The translations under genes and the position numbers were made by a program. Below the pieces are notes generated by a model. The model saw only the letters and a list, made by a program, of their open reading frames with translations, searched no databases and was not told where the DNA came from. Below, one piece after another: positions 16,459-23,895 of a DNA stretch of 64,000 bases (position 1 is its first letter; each line of letters opens with the position of its first letter). Source of the DNA: Rhizobium sp. BK602 (GTDB lineage: Bacteria; Pseudomonadota; Alphaproteobacteria; Rhizobiales; Rhizobiaceae); contig NZ_JACIBC010000010.1 in the NCBI RefSeq assembly GCF_014195095.1, forward strand, positions 62,001-126,000, written 5' to 3'.

Positions 16459-17162
16459 GCCTGCACCTCCTCTGGCAAGGCCGCGATGGTGCGACGCGCG
16501 ACGCGGCGGCCGAAGAGCCACATGCCGATTAGCGCGAGCACGGCCCGCAGCGCCAGCGCCAATGCCAGATAGATCAGGGTGACGACGATATAGACCTCGA
16601 AGGACCGGTAGGTCTGCGATTCCACGAAGGCGGCGGAGGCGGCCAGTTCATGGGTCGAGATCGCCGAGCAGATGCTCGAGGCCAGCATCATCAGCACGAA
16701 CTGGCTGCACAGCGCCGGATAGACCTTGGCGACGGCCGGCACGATGATGACGTGGCGATAGATCTGGAAGGGCGTGAAGCCGAGCGCCTCGCCCGCCTCG
16801 ATCTGGGACTTGTGCACCGCCTCGATGCCGGCACGAATGATCTCGGTGGAATAGGCGGCAAGGTTGATGGTCATGCCGATCAGCGCCGCCGTATCGGCGC
16901 CGACCCTGAGCCCGAGGCCGGGCAAACCGAAATAGACGATGAAGAGCTGCACAAGGAAGGGCGTATTGCGGATGACTTCGACATAGGTGTCGACCAGAAG
17001 CCGCACGGCACGGCCCCCGACGGAGCGCAGCGACGCGAGCACGATGCCGCAGACCGAGCCGAACAGGATCGACAGAACCGAAAGCCTGACAGTCAGCCAG
17101 AGGCCGCTCAGGAATTCGCCCTGATACTGTGCCAGCGCGCCGAATTGGAATGTGTAGGACAT
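16455..17162 (-). CDS. Amino acid ABC transporter permease (HisQM/GlnP type), first subunit
   Basis: 235 residues, with hydrophobic segments at about 22-45, 60-85, 90-110 and near the C-terminus. RNTPFLVQLFIVYFGLP and EAGEALGFTPFQIYRHVI are hallmarks of polar amino acid transporter inner-membrane subunits. The start is at 17162. The gene lies 71 bp downstream of the binding protein and is coupled by an ATGA overlap to the second permease. Confidence 0.92.
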   Translation of the reverse strand: MSYTFQFGALAQYQGEFLSGLWLTVRLSVLSILFGSVCGIVLASLRSVGGRAVRLLVDTYVEVIRNTPFLVQLFIVYFGLPGLGLRVGADTAALIGMTINLAAYSTEIIRAGIEAVHKSQIEAGEALGFTPFQIYRHVIIVPAVAKVYPALCSQFVLMMLASSICSAISTHELAASAAFVESQTYRSFEVYIVVTLIYLALALALRAVLALIGMWLFGRRVARRTIAALPEEVQA

Positions 17163-17233
17163 GGAAAGGCCTCCAGTGAGGGGCTGCGGTCAGCCGGCGA
17201 GGGACTCGCCGGCTGACGCGGACGCAAGCCCGA

Positions 17234-18037
17234 TCAGAAGGACGGGAGCTGCGGCATCGGACGGCCGGTCCACTTCAGCGAGATCTTGTCGAGATCGCCG
17301 GACATCTTCATGAGATAGATCGAGGTGTTCAGCCATTGGCGCAGTTCGAAATCATCGATCTTCGTCGCCATGGAATTGCCCTGCTGGAAGAAGGTGAAAC
17401 CGACCTGCAGGCCGGCATCCGGCCGCTGCTTGATGATCGCCTCGCCAACCGTGGACGGCAGCGCCACGGCATCGGTCTGGCCGGCGATCAGCGCCTGCGC
17501 ACTGGTGGAATCATCCTCGTAGACGACGATCTCGAGGCCGGGAACCGCCGCCTTGCGCAGCGCCGTCTCCTGCGACGAGCCGCGATTGACCGCGACGCGC
17601 TTGCCTTCGAGATCCGACAGCTTGGTGAACTTCTGGCCAGGGCCGGAAATGATGTCCATGTTGAAGGCACTGTAGGGCTGGGTGAACATCACCGTCTTCG
17701 CCCGCTCGCCGGTCGGCGCCAGCGTTGCGACCAGGAAATCCACCTTGCCGGTCTGCAGCGCCGGAATGCGCGAGGGCGGTGTCAGCGGAACCAGCTCCAC
17801 CGGCAGCGAGAGGTAGCCGCCGATCAGATTGGCGACGTCGACGTCATAGCCGGCCGGATTGCCCTTTTCATCGACCATGCCCATCGGCGGCGCACCGGTC
17901 AGAACGCCGATGCGCACCTTGCCGCGGGAAACGATATCGTTGAGCGTCGTGGCATGCGCCTCGGCCGTCGCCAGCAATCCTGCTGCGGCGATACCGACCG
18001 CCGCCATGATCCCGCGCAGGGACTTCGAAATCTTCAT
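17234..18037 (-). CDS. Periplasmic binding protein of the polar amino acid type (SBP family 3)
   Basis: 267 residues with a Sec signal peptide ending near AEAHA. The mature protein opens as TLNDIVSRGKVRIGVLTGAPP, then GYDVDVANLIGGYL, and VDFLVATLAPTGERAKTV, all typical of family-3 solute-binding proteins. It is the first gene of the importer operon and faces the LacI-type regulator across a 329-bp divergent region. The usual ligand-carboxylate arginine is present in the TLAPTGERAK segment. The linked GntR-like regulator hints that the ligand may be a sugar acid, amino sugar acid or opine-like compound rather than a plain amino acid; that is inference. Confidence 0.9.
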   Translation of the reverse strand: MKISKSLRGIMAAVGIAAAGLLATAEAHATTLNDIVSRGKVRIGVLTGAPPMGMVDEKGNPAGYDVDVANLIGGYLSLPVELVPLTPPSRIPALQTGKVDFLVATLAPTGERAKTVMFTQPYSAFNMDIISGPGQKFTKLSDLEGKRVAVNRGSSQETALRKAAVPGLEIVVYEDDSTSAQALIAGQTDAVALPSTVGEAIIKQRPDAGLQVGFTFFQQGNSMATKIDDFELRQWLNTSIYLMKMSGDLDKISLKWTGRPMPQLPSF

Positions 18038-18131
18038 GATACTCCTCCATCTGGTGCTTGGTCACAATCATCCGCCGCCCACTCCCCGGAGCCGTCACGG
18101 ATGAAATCCATAATCCCAATTCGCCATTCTC

Positions 18132-18149
18132 AATGTTACCGAAAACATT
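18132..18149. promoter_or_regulatory. GntR(LacI-type)-like operator, transporter side
   Basis: AATGTTACCGAAAACATT is a partly symmetric 18-mer, about 95 bp upstream of the binding-protein start. It shares ATGTTACCG with the site at 18297-18312, and resembles the gluconate-repressor operators of enteric bacteria (ATGTTA...CAT). Confidence 0.5.
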
Positions 18150-18296
18150 CAAAAACATTGAGCAAAAAAGACCATCGATCCGAGCGAATATCCCGGATCT
18201 GTCATTCTCCTTCAATAAGATTCACAACGATAGTGCGCACTCCATCAAGACTTCCGATCCGAGACACACCTTTTCGGTTGGTGATTGCAATAGAGC

Positions 18297-18312
18297 ATGT
18301 TACCGGTATCAT
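18297..18312. promoter_or_regulatory. GntR(LacI-type)-like operator, regulator side
   Basis: ATGTTACCGGTATCAT is a 16-mer with half-sites ATGTTACC and GGTATCAT (7 of 8 positions symmetric), centred on CG as LacI-family operators are. It lies 55 bp before the small alpha-beta-barrel gene that precedes the LacI-type regulator, so autoregulation is likely. Confidence 0.6.
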
Positions 18313-18366
18313 TGCAAGCCGGAATAAAGTATCGCCATTTCGGCACACACTCAGGGGAGGAAATTG

Positions 18367-18687
18367 ATGTTCACTCGCTCAGCGATTTTCGAGGGCGCCA
18401 TCCATGCCGGCCGCGAAGAGGAATTCTTTCGCATCGTCGAGGAAAAGCTGCTACCCGTGTGGAAACGTATGCCGAATGCGCAGGCCGTGCGCGTGATGCG
18501 AACCGGGCGCAGCGATCCCGGAGCCGCGCCGATCATCATGGTCCAGGAAATCGATTATCCGTCGATGGAAGCTGTTGAAGAGGCGCTGGCATCGCCCGTC
18601 CGGCTGGAAGGCCGCGCCATTACCGACGAGATGATGAGCATGTGCGACGGCCGGTTCTACCATCTTGTCTACCAGCGGATCGCATAG
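18367..18687 (+). CDS. Small dimeric alpha-beta-barrel-type protein, function unknown
   Basis: 106 residues from the ATG at 18367, which follows GGGGAGGAAATTG (a TTG three bases earlier is not needed). The pattern FEGAIHAGREEEFFRIVEEKL...PNAQAVRVMRTGR...IIMVQEIDYPSMEAVEEALASPVR has the beta-alpha-beta rhythm of ABM/EthD-like ferredoxin folds, with a final strand ending FYHLVYQ. Such proteins act as small enzymes or ligand-handling partners of a catabolic step. It precedes the LacI-type regulator by 19 bp, so the two are likely co-transcribed. Confidence 0.7.
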   Translation: MFTRSAIFEGAIHAGREEEFFRIVEEKLLPVWKRMPNAQAVRVMRTGRSDPGAAPIIMVQEIDYPSMEAVEEALASPVRLEGRAITDEMMSMCDGRFYHLVYQRIA

Positions 18688-18706
18688 GCCGGAGGCAGGG
18701 GAAACC

Positions 18707-19765
18707 GTGGCGCACCCTTCAGACATCTCTCGCAAGGCAACCATGAGCGATGTCTCGCGGCTTGCCGGCGTGTCCAAGATGACCGTCTCGCGCGTGCTGA
18801 CGGACCCGGCGCTCGTCGCGGAAGCGACGCGCAACCGGGTGATGACCGCGATCGAGCAACTCGGCTACGTGCCGGATCGGACCGCCCGGTCGCTGTCGTC
18901 GCGGCGCACCAATTTCATCACCGCGATCCTGCCCACCCTGACCAACGCCAATTTCGCCGACACCGTTCAGGGGCTGGCGGGTGCGCTGCGCACCGCCGAC
19001 TATCAGCTGCTGATCGGCTATACCATGTACAGCCTGAGCGAGGAGGAACGCATCGTCCGCGCCATGCTGGCGCGGCGCCCGGATGCGATCGTCATCGCCA
19101 GCGCGGTTCACACCAAGGCGACCAGCGAGATGCTGCTCAGGGCCGGCATTCCGATCGTCGAGATCTGGGACGTACCGGAGCATCCGGTCGATCATGCGGT
19201 GGGTTTTTCCAATTACGAGGTCGGGCGGCTTGCCGCCCGGCATCTCATCTCGCTCGGTCATCGCCGCATCGGCGCGATCGGCTCGGCAATCACCAGCGAT
19301 GCCACCGACTTTCGTGGCGAAAGCCGCCTGCAGGGATTTTCGGCCGCGCTTCGGGAGGCCGGCATTTCCGACGGTTCCATCCTGCGCCAGAGTGCTGCCC
19401 CCTCCTCCTACGATCACGGGGCGGAAGCGCTGAGCACGTTGCTACGGCAAGCGCCCGACATCGAGGCGGTGTTTGCGGTCTCAGATATTTCTGCCGTCGG
19501 CGCGCTGATGGAATGTCAGCGCCGCAAGATCGCCGTTCCGGGCGATCTTTCGATCATCGGCTTCGGCGACTTCGATATCGCCCGCCAGTGCGTGCCGGCG
19601 CTTTCGACCATCCGCGTCGATGCCGAAATGATCGGCAGCAAGACCGGGGAATTGCTGCTGACGCTGCTGGAATCGGACGATGGCGCCGCGTTGCCCGCAC
19701 AAAGCCGGCTGGATGTCGGGTTCGAACTGGTGACGCGCGAAACGACGAGCGCGCCGAAAATCTAG
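18707..19765 (+). CDS. LacI-family regulator resembling the gluconate repressor GntR
   Basis: 352 residues from a GTG at 18707, after GGAGGCAGGGG. The DNA-binding head is TMSDVSRLAGVSKMTVSRVL (about residues 13-32) with hinge helix ARSLSSRRTN. The effector domain begins with AILPTLTNANFADTVQGL. Stretches such as VGFSNYEVGRLAARHLI and ALMECQRRKIAVPGDLSIIGFGD closely follow enterobacterial GntR. Two GntR-like operators lie in the divergent region upstream. It probably represses both itself (with the small barrel protein) and the ABC importer until a sugar-acid-like inducer appears. Confidence 0.9.
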   Translation: MAHPSDISRKATMSDVSRLAGVSKMTVSRVLTDPALVAEATRNRVMTAIEQLGYVPDRTARSLSSRRTNFITAILPTLTNANFADTVQGLAGALRTADYQLLIGYTMYSLSEEERIVRAMLARRPDAIVIASAVHTKATSEMLLRAGIPIVEIWDVPEHPVDHAVGFSNYEVGRLAARHLISLGHRRIGAIGSAITSDATDFRGESRLQGFSAALREAGISDGSILRQSAAPSSYDHGAEALSTLLRQAPDIEAVFAVSDISAVGALMECQRRKIAVPGDLSIIGFGDFDIARQCVPALSTIRVDAEMIGSKTGELLLTLLESDDGAALPAQSRLDVGFELVTRETTSAPKI

Positions 19766-19872
19766 CCGTCTTAGCAGCCGCAGACCATGCGAGGCCGCTG
19801 CGGATGCCCGACGGACGATCCAGCACGATTGTCCCGACAACACTACGAGAAACACTGTAATTCACATGAATA

Positions 19873-19901
19873 AGGCTGCACTTGTGGGGCAAGTGCAGCC
19901 T
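19873..19901 (-). terminator. Strong hairpin after the DUF1127 gene
   Basis: A perfect 12-bp stem (AGGCTGCACTTG / CAAGTGCAGCCT) with a five-base loop. On the minus strand it is followed by TTATTCAT. It lies 74 bp beyond the DUF1127 stop and also downstream of the LacI-type gene, so it can serve both directions. Confidence 0.6.
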
Positions 19902-19974
19902 CTTGGTTCGAGTTCTATGCGGAGCCATTCGTCGACGCTCCGGGGGATGGACAACGCACCGATCCGACATTCAT

Positions 19975-20217
19975 CTAGCCGTAAGGCCGGATATTCCGGA
20001 ACAGGAAATTGGCCTGCTCAAACGTATCCTCCCTTTCCGGAAGACCGATATCCCGGAGCTGGCTGTTGGACAGCTGCGAGATATGGGTATGCGTCTGATG
20101 CCGCTTCCAGACCGCGACCAGCAATGCGCGGGCAGTCCTCCAGGCACCGAATTTTTGGCACAGTTCGTCTACTGCCGCACCCAAGGTGTCGGCAACCAGT
20201 AATTGTGAGTCTGTCAT
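19975..20217 (-). CDS. DUF1127-domain small protein (YjiS-like)
   Basis: 80 residues. The C-terminal half carries the DUF1127 pattern: WRTARALLVAVWKRHQTH, then ISQLSNSQLRDIGLPE. Small DUF1127 proteins are abundant in rhizobia; some affect small-RNA turnover and phosphate/carbon metabolism, but no role can be assigned to this one. The extra N-terminal 25 residues and the C-terminal tail (EDTFEQANFLFRNIR) make it longer than the minimal 45-50-residue form. The ribosome site is weak. Confidence 0.65.
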   Translation of the reverse strand: MTDSQLLVADTLGAAVDELCQKFGAWRTARALLVAVWKRHQTHTHISQLSNSQLRDIGLPEREDTFEQANFLFRNIRPYG

Positions 20218-20366
20218 CGTTTATAATCCCGGCGCCTCCAGACGACCGGGTCCTCTTGCAAGGGCAACAAGGCTGACGGATGTCGACGCAAAACACGCGC
20301 GTCGGCTCGAACAACCAGTTACGTCAGTTTAAATGGAAAACGCCAAAAGGCAGGAAATTCAGGCTT

Positions 20367-20477
20367 TTAGCGCTGAAGATAGCGATGATGCATCGGTCGT
20401 ACGCCACAGCGGGTACGGGTCGAAGCCATCACGGACATTCCGCCGGAGACGTGCTTAAATACGGTAAAATCTTGCAT
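20367..20477 (-). CDS. Candidate 36-residue small protein with strong ribosome-binding site
   Basis: ATG at 20475-20477 is preceded by AGAGGAGG with about seven bases of spacing, the best Shine-Dalgarno match in this 1-kb gap. The product is short, basic and uncharacterised (MQDFTVFKHVSGG...HHRYLQR). A perfect palindrome lies 69-85 bp upstream (20546-20562). The ribosome site plus upstream symmetry argue for expression, but there is no family match by eye. Confidence 0.4.
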   Translation of the reverse strand: MQDFTVFKHVSGGMSVMASTRTRCGVRPMHHRYLQR

Positions 20478-20545
20478 TCGACGCCTCCTCTGATTTGATT
20501 TGCGGATGTGTGCAATCATACGCAAGAACGGCGGATTCGCAAGCA

Positions 20546-20562
20546 TGCAATTTCGAATTGCA
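20546..20562. promoter_or_regulatory. Perfect palindrome upstream of the small ORF
   Basis: The arms TGCAATT and AATTGCA flank TCG. The gap 19766-20773 holds only the DUF1127 gene, the 36-residue candidate and this element; nothing else is recognised. Confidence 0.35.
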
Positions 20563-20773
20563 CGCAGAACATGCGATCTGTTGCCGTGAGGCAACACTAT
20601 TTCCAACCATGCGACCGGCCTCGCCAACAGGCATCGAGGACCAAACGGTCCTCCCGCGGAAACGCGTGCGCTGTCATCCAATACATTCCGACGAACTGAC
20701 ATAAAGCTGTCAAACACGATGCAGTATGGATCGCCCGACCGCACTATCCCCTGATCCGATCGGAGATCGACGA

Positions 20774-21664
20774 ATGCCCAAGCCCCTCATGATATTGTTC
20801 ACTGCCGCGATCGTCGCCTTCGGCTCGAGCCAGCCGCTCCTGGCCGCCGACAGGCTCTATGCATGCGGCGACGACCAGATCCGCGAATACCGGATCGACG
20901 GCGGGACCGCCACCGAGACCTGGCGCTGGCGCGCGGCCGATGCCGGCGACCTTCCGGAAACCTACCGGCTCAAGCTGCTCAAGCATCTCGACGACTGCAA
21001 GCCGGTCGATGACGGCCATGCCATTCTGGCCACCGCTTCGACCGGCGGCACCGTATTGATCGACCGCGAGACCGGCCGCATCTCGTTCCGCGCCCGGACG
21101 CCAATGGCGCATTCGGCGGATCTTCTGCCGGGCGGCTTCGTCGCCGTCGCTTTGTCCATTCACGCGGATGGCGACCGGCTGGAAATCTACCGTCGCAACG
21201 AGAACGAGACGCCGCTGCTCAATCTGCCCCTGCCGTCCGGCCACGGCGCCGTATGGGATGCCAAGCGAGCCCGCCTGTTCGTCCTGTCGCATGACCTGAT
21301 CCAGGCTTACGACATCAAGGAAGCGGAAGCGGCCCCCGCCCTGACCGAAACAGCGCGCTGGACGCTGCCTGGCCGCCACGATGGCCACGACCTGTCGGTC
21401 AAGCCCGATGGTGGATATTTCGTGACCACGGATGACGGCGTCTGGACCTTCGATCCGGATAGCGGCACCTTTTCGCCCTTTTCCGCGCTCAATCCGAAAC
21501 TGCAGGTCAAGGCGGTCAGCGCCCTGGGCAACCGGCTCGCCTGGGTGCAGGCGGAGGAAAGCTGGTGGGCAACGGGCTTTACGGTCGCCGGCCCGGATGG
21601 CCGCGGGGAACAACGCATCGCAATCGACGGCATGCATCTCTACAAGGTCCGCTGGATACGATGA
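20774..21664 (+). CDS. Secreted beta-propeller-like protein of unknown function
   Basis: 296 residues from the ATG at 20774, chosen because a clean signal peptide follows (PKPLMILFTAAIVAFGSS, cleavage after LLAA). The mature part shows repeated short beta-strand units with WRW, GGTVLIDRETG, GAVWDAKRARLFVLS, HDLSVKPDGGYFVTTDDGVWTFD, consistent with a small periplasmic beta-propeller (the pattern resembles the DUF6528 type). Such proteins often read out carbohydrate or act as scaffolds. It appears monocistronic, followed by a 16-bp perfect hairpin. No catalytic motif is seen. Confidence 0.65.
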   Translation: MPKPLMILFTAAIVAFGSSQPLLAADRLYACGDDQIREYRIDGGTATETWRWRAADAGDLPETYRLKLLKHLDDCKPVDDGHAILATASTGGTVLIDRETGRISFRARTPMAHSADLLPGGFVAVALSIHADGDRLEIYRRNENETPLLNLPLPSGHGAVWDAKRARLFVLSHDLIQAYDIKEAEAAPALTETARWTLPGRHDGHDLSVKPDGGYFVTTDDGVWTFDPDSGTFSPFSALNPKLQVKAVSALGNRLAWVQAEESWWATGFTVAGPDGRGEQRIAIDGMHLYKVRWIR

Positions 21665-21679
21665 AATGCATCCCGCCCT

Positions 21680-21718
21680 GGCTCTGGCCCGACGACCGAG
21701 GCTCGTCGGGCCAGAGCC
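21680..21718 (+). terminator. Very stable hairpin after the propeller-like gene
   Basis: A 16-bp perfect stem (GGCTCTGGCCCGACGA and its complement at 21703-21718) with a 7-base loop, starting 16 bp after the stop. No T-run follows; it is either a terminator of the U-less kind or an mRNA-end stabiliser. Confidence 0.5.
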
Positions 21719-21850
21719 CACGGCCATTCGGACTGCCGCGACCCGGTCCGACGCATCCGCCGTCGATATCCAGCATGCGCAATGGCGGTACGCAACACGA
21801 CGAAAAAGCCAAAATAGTCCGTCACGGCGCTCGCCTTGGCGCAACCTCAC

Positions 21851-21919
21851 CCCAGCTAGGGAAAGCTCGCAGCCACCGGGAACACACATGACCATGTGTG
21901 TTCCCGAGCGAGCTCTGGG
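21851..21919. repeat. Extended imperfect palindrome before the methyltransferase gene
   Basis: A 30-bp core palindrome at 21877-21906 has 14-bp perfect arms (CGGGAACACACATG and complement) around AC. It is extended by weaker pairing: AGCTCGC against GCGAGCT, and CCCAG (21851-21855) against CTGGG (21915-21919). It ends nine bases before the methyltransferase ATG, so in mRNA it could fold over the ribosome site; as DNA it could be extruded or bound. No second copy was noticed in the window. Confidence 0.5.
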
Positions 21920-21927
21920 AAACAAAG

Positions 21928-22794
21928 ATGCGCATGTCCCATGCGATCGATGCATGCCGAAAAGCACGCAACAATCGACGGGATGCGCAGTGCAAACCAG
22001 TGAGGTTTTGGATTTTGAAGTCGAATGTACGAAAATTTGTGTTTCACGACCTTCAGAAAATCGACGGTTATATCGATCCGCCGGATGCCCTGGTCTTCCT
22101 GTCGCTGATCGAAAGGCAAAGAGAAAACGGCCTGCTCGGCGGCCTTGCGGAAATCGGCGTCTATTACGGCCGCTCCTATTTCCTGCTGCGCCGGATCAGC
22201 GCGCCGGACAGCAATGTGCTTGCCATCGACCTCTTCAACATCGAGGAGGATGACGCGCAGTACCGGCGCTTCCTCGACAATGGCCGGTCGCTGGGCATCC
22301 CCGTCGATGAAGAGCTCGTCATCTCCGGCGACAGCACCCGGCTCGATCCGCAGGCGATCACTGACAAGGTCGGCCAGGTTCGCTTCTTCAGCATCGACGG
22401 CGGGCATCTACTGCATCACGTGGTCGCCGACAGCCGCCTGGCCAAGAACGTCCTGGCCGACCACGGCATCATCGCCTTCGACGACACGTTCAATCCAGCC
22501 TGGCCGGAAGTAACGATCGGCGTTTCGGATTTCCTCAGACGAAACAGCGACACGTTTTCCGCCTTCTGCATGACGAAATACAAGACCTACGTCTGCCGGC
22601 GCGAATTTCACGATCTCTACCGGTCGGCCATCTGCGAGGCATCGCATCTCAGACCCTTCGAACATACCGAGATGGACTTCCTCGGCTCGAAGGTGATCCG
22701 CCTGCACAATCCCCTCAATCGCCGTGTCGCCTATGAACTCCTGCAGCGACTGGGCATGAGCGCGCTGTCCGAATGGGCCTACCGCCACGGATGA
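21928..22794 (+). CDS. Class I SAM-dependent methyltransferase (Methyltransf_24-like)
   Basis: About 288 residues from the ATG at 21928 (a second ATG lies six bases on). The SAM-binding core is seen as GGLAEIGVYYGRSYFLL (motif I), VLAIDLFN (acidic end of strand 2), SGDST, then FFSIDGGHLLHHVVADSRLA and GIIAFDDTFN. This is the pattern of O-methyltransferases found in polysaccharide and rhamnosyl-modification loci. The C-terminal third is unassigned. It follows the large palindrome and stands between secreted-protein genes, with no operon partner on its strand. Confidence 0.8.
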   Translation: MRMSHAIDACRKARNNRRDAQCKPVRFWILKSNVRKFVFHDLQKIDGYIDPPDALVFLSLIERQRENGLLGGLAEIGVYYGRSYFLLRRISAPDSNVLAIDLFNIEEDDAQYRRFLDNGRSLGIPVDEELVISGDSTRLDPQAITDKVGQVRFFSIDGGHLLHHVVADSRLAKNVLADHGIIAFDDTFNPAWPEVTIGVSDFLRRNSDTFSAFCMTKYKTYVCRREFHDLYRSAICEASHLRPFEHTEMDFLGSKVIRLHNPLNRRVAYELLQRLGMSALSEWAYRHG

Positions 22795-23070
22795 AGCGGC
22801 AAGACAAGGCTAAAGAAACGTCGCTTGATGAGACAAGAGCGGCAAATGCGCTGCCGACAGGTCGAAAAAAATATGCCGCTCATCTCGCAGATGCGAAATT
22901 ATTTTTTCGGATTTCCAACGAAACGCGACGGGATGAACAACCGCAGACAGCCGCTAGCCCAGCAATCTTTAATTTCAAGAGCCGCTTTCTCAACATTAAT
23001 TCATTTCCAAGTGAGCGCCTCGGTTTTCAATAATCTTCATGCCGATCATCGGAGAAAGGGTTTGATACTT

Positions 23071-23748
23071 ATGAGAATTAGCAAGTACTGCATTTCCACC
23101 GCGTTCATTGCCTTGGGAGTGCTCAGTGCAACCTCAAGTTTTTCCTTCGCTCAGTCGGCACCGCCGGCAATCGAGGCAAAGGCGCCGGCCGGGGTCTACA
23201 AGCTGGACCCGACGCATGCCGCACTCCTGTGGTCCGTGAAGCACAACAAGATTTCCAATTACACCGTTCGCTTCAACAAGCTCGAAGCCACGCTGAAGCT
23301 TGACCCGGCCAAGATCGAAAACTCCTCCATCGAGGCAACCATCGACGCGACTTCGGTCGTCACCGGCTACCCGGCCGACTACAAGGCCACGCACGCCTCC
23401 TCGGCCTATCAGACCTGGGATGAGGAAATCAGCCGCGACCCGAAGCTGCTGAACAGCGACGCGCATCCGAAGATCACCTTCAAATCGACGAAGGTCACGC
23501 CCACCGGCCCGACGACCGCCGATGTGACCGGTGACCTCACCTTCCTCGGCGTTACCAAGCCGGTGACCCTGAAGGCGACCTTCAACGGCGAGATCGACAG
23601 CCATCCGTTTGCGGGCGTTCCGGCTGTCGGCTTTGCAGCCGAGGGCAGCTTCAATCGCACCGATTTCGGCCAGCCGCTCGGCTTCGTCGGCCCCGAGGCC
23701 ACCATCCGTTTCGACGGCGAATTCATCCAGGACCCATCGGCCAAGTAA
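23071..23748 (+). CDS. YceI-family periplasmic lipid-binding protein
   Basis: 225 residues from the ATG at 23071, with a Sec signal peptide ending at SFAQ. The mature domain is a YceI lipocalin-like barrel: GVYKLDPTHAALLWSVKHN, then FNKLEATLKLDP, SDAHPKITFKST, and ATADVTGDLTFLGVTKPVTL-type strands. YceI proteins bind polyisoprenoids or similar lipids in the periplasm. The downstream gene encodes cytochrome b561 fused to a second YceI domain, so the two are probably functionally linked. A hairpin follows the stop. Confidence 0.9.
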   Translation: MRISKYCISTAFIALGVLSATSSFSFAQSAPPAIEAKAPAGVYKLDPTHAALLWSVKHNKISNYTVRFNKLEATLKLDPAKIENSSIEATIDATSVVTGYPADYKATHASSAYQTWDEEISRDPKLLNSDAHPKITFKSTKVTPTGPTTADVTGDLTFLGVTKPVTLKATFNGEIDSHPFAGVPAVGFAAEGSFNRTDFGQPLGFVGPEATIRFDGEFIQDPSAK

Positions 23749-23777
23749 ACCGCCGCTGACCCGGAAAACCCCGAACC

Positions 23778-23811
23778 GCCGGCTGCGATGCGGCTTCCGA
23801 TCGCAGCCGGC
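23778..23811 (+). terminator. Hairpin between yceI and the cytochrome b561-YceI gene
   Basis: A 12-bp perfect stem (GCCGGCTGCGAT / ATCGCAGCCGGC) with a 10-base loop; T-rich sequence appears only ten bases later, so termination may be partial. Confidence 0.5.
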
Positions 23812-23895
23812 TACCTCATCGATTTTACGGTCTGCGGATCGATTTTCCTTTTGCCCGTCATCCAGCCTCAGGCCGGCGGGTGTTGATCTGATAGG

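Noticed and set aside
22795..23070. A coding extension upstream of the yceI gene
   Set aside because: The in-frame ATG at 22825 would add 82 residues with no family match, while a clean signal peptide begins at 23071.
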